A stretch of DNA of 11,321 nucleotides from Prosthecobacter sp. Lineage in GTDB: Bacteria > Verrucomicrobiota > Verrucomicrobiia > Verrucomicrobiales > Verrucomicrobiaceae. Where the stretch lies: NCBI GenBank assembly GCA_020216965.1, contig JAIWOJ010000023.1, forward strand, positions 1 through 11,321, given 5' to 3'. Under the pieces are notes generated by a model. It was not told where the DNA came from and made no database searches. It saw only the letters and a program-made list of their open reading frames with translations. Position 1 is the stretch's first letter. Every line of letters begins with the position of its first letter. The position numbers were made by a program, and so were the translations under genes. Below are positions 1 to 6,398 of this stretch, in pieces.

Positions 1-2
1 GG

Positions 3-428
3 GATGATCTGGTCAGCGCCACCGAAACCGCCGCCATGGCTGGCAACACGCGCCGCTTTTATCGCACCAACCGCATCGCGCTCGCCACCTACGACCGCAA
101 TGGCATCGCCGGAACCTGGTTCACCAGCAGCGCGCCCGTCGGCGGCGGGGCGAACACGGTCACGCCAAACAACGCCAGCCGCGGCACGGCGGTGAGCGTC
201 GTCATCGAGCTGCCCACGCCTCTGCCGCCCGCGAATGTGGGCGTGAGCAGCATCACCTTTGGCAGCGGCACGGGCATCACCGTCAGCAACATCGCGCGCT
301 ACAGCCAGACGCTCATCACCGCCACCTTCACCGTGGCCGCAAACGCGAGCACCGGCGCGCGCAATGTCATCGTCACCTACAACGGCGGCGTCACGCGCAC
401 GATCACGAATGGCTTTACCGTGAATTGA
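3..428 (+). CDS. C-terminal end of a secreted beta-rich protein with an IPT/TIG-like tail (5' end outside window)
   Basis: The frame is open from the first bases of the window to a TGA at 426-428, so this is the last 141 or so residues of a longer protein. An ATG at 36 lies inside the frame and is probably not the start, because the codons before it read as normal protein. The first third contains the stretch RRFYRTNRIALATYD, of the kind that closes a beta domain in large exported proteins. The last 60 residues (from about SSITFGSG to GFTV at the end) are rich in Val, Thr, Gly and Asn. They show the pattern of an immunoglobulin-like IPT/TIG fold: an alternating-strand stretch around TLITATFTVA, then ASTGARNVIVTYNGG. 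Such domains sit at the C-terminus of exported or surface proteins. The catalytic or binding part lies upstream of the window, so the function cannot be stated. The gap to the next gene is 66 bases. Confidence 0.7.
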   Translation, partial: DDLVSATETAAMAGNTRRFYRTNRIALATYDRNGIAGTWFTSSAPVGGGANTVTPNNASRGTAVSVVIELPTPLPPANVGVSSITFGSGTGITVSNIARYSQTLITATFTVAANASTGARNVIVTYNGGVTRTITNGFTVN

Positions 429-436
429 GGCGTGTG

Positions 437-465
437 TTGATAATTTTTCCGCTTCGTCATCTAGT
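437..465 (+). promoter_or_regulatory. Possible sigma-70-type promoter for the amidohydrolase relic
   Basis: TTGATA (437-442) matches the -35 consensus at five of six bases. It is followed by a 17-base spacer and TCTAGT (460-465), which matches the -10 consensus at four of six. The ATG at 495 lies 29 bases beyond the -10 box, a normal leader length. The match was found by eye in a 66-base AT-richer gap and has not been scored against background. Confidence 0.3.
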
Positions 466-494
466 TGCAATGTGGTTTGGGGAAGCTTTCCGGG

Positions 495-932
495 ATGAAA
501 ACGCTCGCCTTTTTCGCCCTCGCCGCTTCTCTTCACGCACAGACAGCGGACACGATCTATTACAATGCCAAGTTCATCACTGTGGACGGACAGTTTCGGG
601 TGGTCACGGGGCTGGCGGTGAAGGGGGATCGCATTCTCGCCGCCGATGACATCGCGAAGCTCAAACCCCTCGCGGGACCGCAGACGAAGCACGTGGACCT
701 CAAAGGCCGCACGGTCATTCCGGGTCTGATTGACAACCACCTACACTTCCTCCGCGACGCGCTGCGCTGGAGGCAGCAGACGCGCATCGACGGCATCACC
801 AGCCGCGCAAAGGCGCTGGATATCATAGTCGTCCTTGACCGCGATTACCTCACCGTGCCTGCGGATGAGATCAAGGACATCCTGCCTGTGATGACCGTCG
901 TGGGCGGGAAGGTGGTGGCTGGCAACTTTTGA
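495..932 (+). pseudogene. Amidohydrolase (YtcJ-like/Amidohydro_3) relic with an internal in-frame deletion
   Basis: The ATG at 495 starts a 145-residue product with a clear signal peptide (MKTLAFFALAASLHAQ). Upstream in-frame starts would put extra residues before this signal, so 495 is preferred. Residues 17-109 match the N-terminal part of exported metal-dependent amidohydrolases: DTIYYNAKFITVDG, then GRTVIPGLIDNHLHF, whose HxH would supply the first metal ligands. From about residue 110 the sequence jumps to what is normally the extreme C-terminus of the same family (VLDRDYLTVPADEIKDI, then MTVVGGKVVAGNF). The usual members are about 550-600 residues, so roughly 400 residues of the TIM barrel, with the other metal ligands and the catalytic Asp, are missing. 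The join is near base 820-830 and the frame is kept. The product cannot be an active amidohydrolase. It could be a decaying gene or, less likely, an assembly collapse. It converges on the FAH-family gene, 29 bases away. Confidence 0.8.
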
Positions 933-961
933 GCCTGAAAGAGATCAGGATGGGAGCAAGG

Positions 962-1819
962 TCAGTCGCAGGCGACGGCGGTTTGCTTTTGGGAACCGAG
1001 CCCTTCAACCCCGAGCTCAACGACATCTCCAGGCTTGAGGAAGATGGGCTCTGGTTTGAAACCGAGTCCGACGCCAGGCGGAGTGCCGGTCGTGATGAGA
1101 TCGCCCGGCAAAAGGGTCATGAATTGGCTCAGATAGCTGACGAGTTTTTTCACGCCGAAGATCATCTGGGCGGTGCTACTGTCCTGGATGGTCTTCCCAT
1201 TGAGCTTCAGCCAGAGTTTCAGATTTTGTGGATCTTGGATTTCATCGCTGGTGGCGAGGAATGGCCCGATGGGCGCGAAGGTGTCACAGCTCTTGCCCTT
1301 GACCCATTGGCCACCGCGTTCGAGCTGCCATTCGCGTTCACTGTAGTCGTTATGGACACAGTAGCCGGCGACGTGGCTCATGGCGTTCTCTTCGCTGACG
1401 TAGCTAGCCTTTTTGCCAATGACGAAAGCTAGCTCGACCTCCCAGTCGGTTTTTTTGGAGTTCCTTGGGATGATGACATCGTCATTGGGGCCGCAGATAG
1501 CAGAGGTAGCCTTGAAGAAGACGATGGGTTCAGCGGGGATGGGCATGCCGCTTTCCTTGGCGTGATCGACGTAGTTCAGGCCGATGCAGATGATTTTGCT
1601 GGGGCGGGCGATGCAGGGACCGAGGCGCATGTTTGCATCCAGTGTGGGGGCGGTGGTGGCATTTGCCTGCGCCCAGGCGGCGAGGCGCTGCAGACCATCG
1701 CCACTGAAGAATTTCTCATCGTAGTCGCTGCCAAAGCCGCTGGCGTCGATATGACGGCCATCTTCAAGAATCAGGCCGGGTTTTTCTTCTCCTGGGTTTC
1801 CAAAGCGGATCAATTTCAT
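962..1819 (-). CDS. Fumarylacetoacetate hydrolase family protein (2,4-diketo-3-deoxy-sugar-acid hydrolase-like)
   Basis: The 285-residue product has the full FAH-family layout: a small N-terminal domain (residues 1-70) and the catalytic beta-roll (70-285). Visible landmarks are IGLNYVDHAKE (about 79-89), the metal-binding pair E127/E129 in DWEVELAFVIGK, D158 in HNDYSERE, the GKSCDTFAPIGP segment (175-186), and TGTPPGVG (244-251). Family members use Mg2+ or Mn2+ to cleave C-C bonds in beta-diketo acids. The spacing and wording of the motifs resemble the ureidoglycolate-lyase-annotated / 2,4-diketo-3-deoxy-L-fuconate hydrolase branch more than true fumarylacetoacetase, which is over 400 residues. 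The protein has no signal peptide and should be cytoplasmic. It lies 83 bases downstream of an SDR gene on the same strand, a pairing that fits consecutive steps in L-fucose- or L-rhamnose-type oxidative degradation. That pathway role is an inference. There is no strong Shine-Dalgarno site before the ATG at 1819. Confidence 0.9.
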   Translation of the reverse strand: MKLIRFGNPGEEKPGLILEDGRHIDASGFGSDYDEKFFSGDGLQRLAAWAQANATTAPTLDANMRLGPCIARPSKIICIGLNYVDHAKESGMPIPAEPIVFFKATSAICGPNDDVIIPRNSKKTDWEVELAFVIGKKASYVSEENAMSHVAGYCVHNDYSEREWQLERGGQWVKGKSCDTFAPIGPFLATSDEIQDPQNLKLWLKLNGKTIQDSSTAQMIFGVKKLVSYLSQFMTLLPGDLITTGTPPGVGLGFKPEPIFLKPGDVVELGVEGLGSQKQTAVACD

Positions 1820-1902
1820 GGTTGTGGGTGTGAGGGTATTTTGTTGATGCTTGAGCGTGTAATCACGGTCGTCACGCTTCTAGGCTTACGATGCGCAGGA
1901 TG

Positions 1903-2691
1903 TTATTTCTTCTCATCGCCTTCGGCATTCGCGTAGCGTCCGATGATGGGATACTGCTCTAGTTCAGCGACCGTGCCGGTGACGGGGTAACTTTCACGGC
2001 TGACCCAATAGACCGCAGCGGCTGCAATGTCTTCGGGCATGAGGAGACGGCCCATGGGCACGACCGAAGGTGGTAAGCGCGCGGGCCAACCTTCGCCAAG
2101 ACCGTCACCGATTTTGACTTGGTATTCATTGTCGGTGAGTGTCCAGCCGACGTTGAGTTGATTCACGCGCACGCGATCCATGCCGAGGGAGTCAGCGAGG
2201 TTGCGGGTCATGGTCATGAGAGCGCCTTTGGACATGGAGTAGGCGAGCATATTGGCCTGACCGCAGTGGGCTAGCACGGAGCCGATATTGAGGACGACTC
2301 CGGTGTTTTTCTTCAGCTCGGGCAAAAGAGCCCGGATGAGGAGCATGGGCGCGCGGGCATTGACGGCCATCATGCGATCGAAGAAAGCCGCGTCTGTCGT
2401 GTCGATGCGACCGCGAATGGTGAGCGCGGCGTTGTTCACGAGCGCGTCCACTCTACCAAAGGCGGCTATGGCGTCTGCGGCGAGCTTTTCGGGATAGGCA
2501 GCGTCTTCGAGGCTGCCTTGGCAGAAGGCGGCCTTGTCTGTGCCGAGTTCCTCTTTCAAAGCCTCACCTCTTGCGGCATCACGCCCATGGAGGATGACTC
2601 TGGCACCTTCTTTGATGAAGCGGCGTGCCATGTGCTCGCCGATGCCTGTGGTGCTGCCGGTGATGAGAATGACCTGATCAAGGAGTCGCAT
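1903..2691 (-). CDS. Short-chain dehydrogenase/reductase (SDR) family oxidoreductase
   Basis: This is a complete classical SDR of 262 residues. The nucleotide-binding motif TGSTTGIG is at residues 11-18 and NNAA at 86-89. The catalytic set is N111, S138 (NIGSVL), Y151 and K155 (YSMSK). HGRD at 35-38 puts an Arg after the second beta strand, where many NADP-preferring SDRs carry a basic residue, so NADP(H) is more likely than NAD. The usual PG after the catalytic helix is replaced by VG in QLNVGWTLTDNE, a subgroup trait near the substrate loop. It is cytoplasmic and soluble. The gene lies between the histidine kinase (95 bases upstream) and the FAH-family hydrolase (83 bases downstream), all on the minus strand. 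With that hydrolase it may oxidise a 2-keto-3-deoxy sugar acid to the 2,4-diketo form. The substrate cannot be read from the sequence, and a general sugar or polyol dehydrogenase is an equal alternative. Confidence 0.9.
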   Translation of the reverse strand: MRLLDQVILITGSTTGIGEHMARRFIKEGARVILHGRDAARGEALKEELGTDKAAFCQGSLEDAAYPEKLAADAIAAFGRVDALVNNAALTIRGRIDTTDAAFFDRMMAVNARAPMLLIRALLPELKKNTGVVLNIGSVLAHCGQANMLAYSMSKGALMTMTRNLADSLGMDRVRVNQLNVGWTLTDNEYQVKIGDGLGEGWPARLPPSVVPMGRLLMPEDIAAAAVYWVSRESYPVTGTVAELEQYPIIGRYANAEGDEKK

Positions 2692-2706
2692 GAATGAGGG
2701 GAGTAT

Positions 2707-2771
2707 GTGCCTGTTTTCATGGAGAGGAAGTCAGGCACCTCAAGCCTTGTCTTCCGCAGGAAGGTCTGCGG
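2707..2771. other. Two inverted repeats in the kinase-SDR intergenic gap
   Basis: The 95-base gap between the end of the kinase gene and the SDR start holds two perfect short inverted repeats. GTGCCTG (2707-2713) pairs with CAGGCAC (2732-2738) across an 18-base loop. CCGCAG (2754-2759) pairs with CTGCGG (2766-2771) across six bases. Read on the minus strand, neither is followed by a T-run, so they are not textbook intrinsic terminators. They could slow transcription, stabilise an RNA end or bind a regulator. Confidence 0.3.
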
Positions 2772-2786
2772 TGAGTTGTGGTAGGG

Positions 2787-5675
2787 TCACGCCTCGGTGG
2801 TCAGGGGAAAGCGTAGTAGGACTTCCGTGCCACCGGTGGCCGGGCGGCCGAGGAGAAGCTGGCCACGCATTTGCTCGGCAAAGACGGCTAAGATTTTTAA
2901 GCCGAGGCCACCTGAGTGCTCTGTGGGCATGCCGACTCCGTCATCGGTGATCTGGAGTTCGCCGTTGTTGCTAAGAAAGCGCAGAGCGACATGGACGAGA
3001 CCACGGCGTTCATCAGGGAAGGCGTGTTCGAAGCAGTTTGAGAGAGTTTCATTGAGCGTGAGGGCTAGCGGCATGAGCCATTCTTGCTGGACGGGGCCAG
3101 ATTCGATGTCGAACTGCACATTCACACGGCTAGCAGGCACGTCGTAGCATTGGCGTAGCCTGTCTAGCAGGCCGCGGGCAAAGACGATGAAGCTATTGTC
3201 TGCGCCGAGGGCTGTTTGGTAAAGATGCTGATGGAGGTCGGCGATGGCGCGCACACGGTTTTGGCTAGAACGCAGAGCGCTACGGGCGGTGCTATCGCTG
3301 ATGGAGTTAGCCTCTAGATTGAGCAGGCTGGAGATGATCTGTAGGTGGTTTTTGACGCGGTGATGCGTTTCGGTGAGGACGAGTCTCTCTCTGGAAAGAT
3401 CGATTTTCGGTGCGGTCTTGTTGCCCGCGCTGGCGGTAAGGGCTGTCCAGGCGTCTTGTGTTTCCTGCGCGGGCGTGGGGGCCTTTGCAGGCACGCTGGA
3501 GACCTGATGGATGGCGAAATCGTAGCCGCCAGCTCCCAGAGGTTTGGCTTTGATCTGGATCAACTGCCGCGTGCCACTGCCGGAGATGCAGGCGATTTCT
3601 AAAGGCGGCCCATCGGGGTGTGAGGCGAGAGAGGTGAGGTCTGTGTAAAAGCTCGTGGCATCACTAGGCCGGAAATGCAGATGAAGAGGGCGGCCGATGG
3701 CCTGGGACTCATCAAGACCGAGCAACTGGAGGGCGCGCGGAGATAGCTCTTTGATGCGCCCATGGACGTTGGTTTTCAGCAGTAAGTCCGTCTGATGGGT
3801 GCCAGATTTTGTCTGGCGCGGCGCTTCGTTTGGGGCTGGGCTGTTCTTGGGCTCGGGATGCTGCTGGATGAAGCAGACGGTGCTGTGCGGTTGGCCTTCT
3901 GAGTCAAGCACTGGCGCGAGCCGCAGGCTGGCAGGGATGGGTGGTTTGTTTTCCGCAGAAACGATGGAGGCGACCTCCAGTGTCTTGGCGACGGCATGGG
4001 ATGAGAGCGCGGTGGCTGCCATCGCTTCGGCGCTGGAGGCGTCTAGCCAGCTTCTCAGGGGATGCCTGCGCAGCTCGCTCTTTGGCTGGCCGAAGAGCTG
4101 CTCGGCAGCATGGTTGACCTCAAAGACGGAGCCCGTTTTGTCGAGCAAGAGGATGGCTGTGGGGGACTCTTGGAGGATGGTGCGGAATTTGGCCTCGGTG
4201 GCACGCAACTGCTCTTCATGGCGGCATTTTTCGGTGGCATCCTGGATGCAGATGAGCAGCCCTCCGCCGGGGAGGCTGGCAGGTTGAAATTCCAGTTCTT
4301 TGAGCAGGCCGTCTGTGGTGGCTAGGGAGACGCAGCGGGTGAGCTGACGACGCCACACGTCTTCACGCCAGAGCGTGGCGACCTGTTCGCGGTGCTTTTG
4401 CCCCTGACAGGCGGTGGCGAGCCAGTCTTCGATACTCTCTCCCGGCTTGATGGGCTTGCCGAGCAGCCGGGCGAGGGGCTGGTTTTGATACTGCACACTG
4501 CCCATTTCATCCAGCACGAGGACGCCGCAGGGCAGGGCATCTAGACATGCCTGCAAATGCTTGACGTTATCCTGTGCAGCGCGGGCTGCTTCTTGCTGGC
4601 TTTTCAGCTCCTGCCGCGTCCGTGCTAGGTCATCCTGGAGGCGACGGTTTTCGATCGTCTGACCGCTGCTGGCGGAGAGGTCGAGTGCAGCAGGTGGCTG
4701 GGCGATGGAGGCCACTGCGCTGGCGATGGCGGAAAGGTTGGCAGGCGGTCTTGCCAGCGGCGCTGGGGCCATCTGAGCAGGGAGTGCCAGCGCAGTGTAT
4801 CGGGTGCCATCCTCGACCCTTGTGATGAGCCAGGGTGTATCAGCCATGGGCTGCGGGCTTCCCGGCCAGCCTGGCTCTTGGTCTTCTGCCGATGATGGCT
4901 GGAGGAGGACGGAGGCGGGTGCCTCTGGGCTAGCCAGGGTGTGTAGGCAGGCTGTCAATTCATGCCGGATCTGGGCGGACTGAGCTGCGCCGGTGGCAAA
5001 GGCATCCCAAAACGTGGTTTTGCCACTGACCACGCCACGGGATAGGGACATCCTGGCAGCGGCTTGATTCATGCTCAAAATCGTGCCCTGCTCGTCGAGG
5101 AAGACCTGGGGTAGGGCGAGTTCGGTGCTAGCTGGGGAGGTCTCCGGTGTGGTCTTGGCTTGGGGCTCCTGGTCTTCCGCTGGCGCTGATGCCTCGGCTG
5201 CATGGGGCTGCACAAAGCGCTCACAGGTAATCATGAGGCCACCGACGCTGGCGTCAGCCTGGCGCCGCCACGGGCGCACTTCCCAGCGGTAGATGACTCG
5301 GCAATCTTGGCTATCTGCCAGTGCATCGTGCTCGCTGCGGATGACATGGCCTAAGAGTGCTTTTTCATAAACTTGCCGCCAGCCTGGGTGTAAGCTGGGA
5401 AAGACCTCATACTGGCTACGACCGAGGAGGGGTTTGACCTGCTTCAGCCCGAACTCCTCAATCCAGGCACGGTTTGCTAGCAGATAGCGCATCTGGTGGT
5501 CAAACATCGCCATCGCCACCGGCGCATTCTCCACCAGTACGGCTAGGACTTGCTCCATATCCTGCGTGCTGCGGCTCATTTCCTCCGTCGGCTCTTGCGC
5601 ACTTCCCGCGCCAGCGGTGACAGACCCACCTGACTGGCGCGGTTGAATCACGTTTCGGAGGACAGAGGACGACAT
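2787..5675 (-). CDS. Cytoplasmic multi-PAS sensor histidine kinase, HisKA_2 type
   Basis: The 962-residue product has no membrane segment. In order it shows: a low-complexity start (1-35); a PAS domain (about 38-155, NAPVAMAMFDHQMRYLLAN); a degenerate PAS-like segment (about 190-250); a Pro/Ala-rich linker; a coiled coil (about 340-375); PAS (375-480); PAS (490-605, ESPTAILLLDKTGSVFEVN); PAS (628-728); then the kinase. The kinase core is HisKA_2-like: ETHHRVKNHLQII with the likely phospho-acceptor H772, an ATPase N-box E876/N880/H884 in NETLSNCFEHAF, G1 box DDGVGM (911-916) and G2 box GGLGLKI (922-928). All key residues are present, so it should be active, phosphorylating a response regulator that is not in this window. 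PAS domains suggest an internal ligand, redox or light signal; none shows a Cys or His set that names a cofactor. The ATG at 5675 lacks a Shine-Dalgarno site. Met33 (ATG at 5579) directly follows GGAGGA but with very tight spacing, so the start is uncertain. Confidence 0.93.
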   Translation of the reverse strand: MSSSVLRNVIQPRQSGGSVTAGAGSAQEPTEEMSRSTQDMEQVLAVLVENAPVAMAMFDHQMRYLLANRAWIEEFGLKQVKPLLGRSQYEVFPSLHPGWRQVYEKALLGHVIRSEHDALADSQDCRVIYRWEVRPWRRQADASVGGLMITCERFVQPHAAEASAPAEDQEPQAKTTPETSPASTELALPQVFLDEQGTILSMNQAAARMSLSRGVVSGKTTFWDAFATGAAQSAQIRHELTACLHTLASPEAPASVLLQPSSAEDQEPGWPGSPQPMADTPWLITRVEDGTRYTALALPAQMAPAPLARPPANLSAIASAVASIAQPPAALDLSASSGQTIENRRLQDDLARTRQELKSQQEAARAAQDNVKHLQACLDALPCGVLVLDEMGSVQYQNQPLARLLGKPIKPGESIEDWLATACQGQKHREQVATLWREDVWRRQLTRCVSLATTDGLLKELEFQPASLPGGGLLICIQDATEKCRHEEQLRATEAKFRTILQESPTAILLLDKTGSVFEVNHAAEQLFGQPKSELRRHPLRSWLDASSAEAMAATALSSHAVAKTLEVASIVSAENKPPIPASLRLAPVLDSEGQPHSTVCFIQQHPEPKNSPAPNEAPRQTKSGTHQTDLLLKTNVHGRIKELSPRALQLLGLDESQAIGRPLHLHFRPSDATSFYTDLTSLASHPDGPPLEIACISGSGTRQLIQIKAKPLGAGGYDFAIHQVSSVPAKAPTPAQETQDAWTALTASAGNKTAPKIDLSRERLVLTETHHRVKNHLQIISSLLNLEANSISDSTARSALRSSQNRVRAIADLHQHLYQTALGADNSFIVFARGLLDRLRQCYDVPASRVNVQFDIESGPVQQEWLMPLALTLNETLSNCFEHAFPDERRGLVHVALRFLSNNGELQITDDGVGMPTEHSGGLGLKILAVFAEQMRGQLLLGRPATGGTEVLLRFPLTTEA

Positions 5676-5800
5676 GAGAGGCCGCGGTGTGGAAAATTTG
5701 GTTTTTTTAAAATATTAATCAATCTAATGCAATCAACAAGGAGAATTGCAGTCAAAGATGAGTCACAATCATGAAAGCACGATGGCATCCATGATCCAGC
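5676..5800 (-). promoter_or_regulatory. AT-rich gap between rlmH and the kinase gene; probable promoter region for the kinase
   Basis: This 125-base gap contains a markedly AT-rich core (about 5700-5750) in otherwise GC-rich DNA. On the minus strand a TAATAT hexamer stands 16 bases after TTGTTG, and a TTGACT hexamer lies further upstream (complement of 5750-5755). These are weak candidates for -10/-35 elements driving the kinase gene. No hairpin with a T-run is seen after rlmH, so read-through from rlmH is also possible. Confidence 0.3.
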
Positions 5801-6241
5801 TTATTCCCGATGGTAAGGCTCCTTTTTTAAGATGGTGTAGGCACGGTAAAGCTGCTCTGCCATGACCACGAGGGCGATCTCGTGCTGAAGTGTGAAGCTC
5901 GATAGGCTCCAGCAAACATCCGCCTGCTGGCGCAGGGTGGCTGAATGACCGTCCGCGCCGCCGATGAGCAGGGCGGCCTTTTTGGTGCCCAGGATTTGCT
6001 GTTTCTCTATCCAGGAGGCCAGATCTAGGCTGCGCAGGGCTGTGCCCCGCTCGTCCAACACGATGCGCAGTGAGCCTTCGCTGGCCTTCCAGAGAGAATG
6101 CTCCACTGTGTCCAGGGGGCCTTCTTTGACGGTCACATGCTCCACCCGCGCCAGACGCCTGAGGCGTGAAAGGTAATCCTCAAGCGCAGTGCGAGCCCAG
6201 GGCAGGGCAGGTCTGCCGACGGTAACAATTTTCCATTGCAT
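5801..6241 (-). CDS. rlmH: 23S rRNA (pseudouridine(1915)-N(3))-methyltransferase RlmH
   Basis: RlmH is a small SPOUT-class enzyme that uses S-adenosylmethionine to methylate N3 of pseudouridine 1915 in helix 69 of 23S rRNA, acting as a homodimer on assembled 70S ribosomes. The start is set at the ATG at 6241, giving 146 residues beginning MQWKIVTVGRP, which lines up with the usual RlmH start of the form M-K-I-x-x-V/A-G. An in-frame TTG at 6256 would add five residues with no family support. Landmarks are the IGGADGHS loop (93-100), which is part of the SAM site, and the knotted C-terminal segment with AEQLYRAYTIL and the final EPYHRE, which is nearly invariant. Length is normal (E. coli RlmH has 155 residues). 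It is the first gene of the minus-strand run, 125 bases from the kinase gene; linkage to the kinase is probably only positional. Confidence 0.95.
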   Translation of the reverse strand: MQWKIVTVGRPALPWARTALEDYLSRLRRLARVEHVTVKEGPLDTVEHSLWKASEGSLRIVLDERGTALRSLDLASWIEKQQILGTKKAALLIGGADGHSATLRQQADVCWSLSSFTLQHEIALVVMAEQLYRAYTILKKEPYHRE

Positions 6242-6398
6242 GATGGAAAGTAGCAAAGGCAGGGGAAAGTTCCAAGTCGTGGTAAATTTAATAAATATAG
6301 AAATTTAACCAGTTATTGCAGAACATTGAACTCATTGTTGTTGCAAAAACAAAAAGGTTCACTATTCTTGGAATGCTATTTCAAAAAAATTGCACGCC
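6242..6398. promoter_or_regulatory. AT-rich divergent promoter region between rlmH and the lipoprotein gene
   Basis: This 157-base gap separates two divergently read genes and is much richer in A+T than its surroundings. On the plus strand TTGCAA (6341-6346), a 16-base spacer and TATTCT (6363-6368) give a possible promoter for the lipoprotein gene, each box matching four of six consensus bases. A perfect 7-base inverted repeat (TAAATTT 6283-6289 with AAATTTA 6301-6307) sits nearer rlmH. It contains TATATT on the minus strand, a possible -10 for rlmH. The inverted repeat could be an operator or simply AT-rich promoter DNA. Confidence 0.4.

Noticed and set aside
934..949. CCTGA/TCAGG hairpin between the converging genes as a terminator
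   Set aside because: The stem is only five base pairs with a six-base loop, and no T-run follows on either strand.
929..1432. Plus-strand open frame of 167 codons opposite the FAH-family gene
   Set aside because: It is the antisense shadow of a strongly conserved enzyme gene, has no recognisable domain, and its residues follow from the codon pattern of the opposite strand.
6242..6256. TTG start at 6256 for rlmH
   Set aside because: It adds five residues (MLLSI) before the family-typical start and has no Shine-Dalgarno support; the ATG at 6241 fits the RlmH N-terminus.
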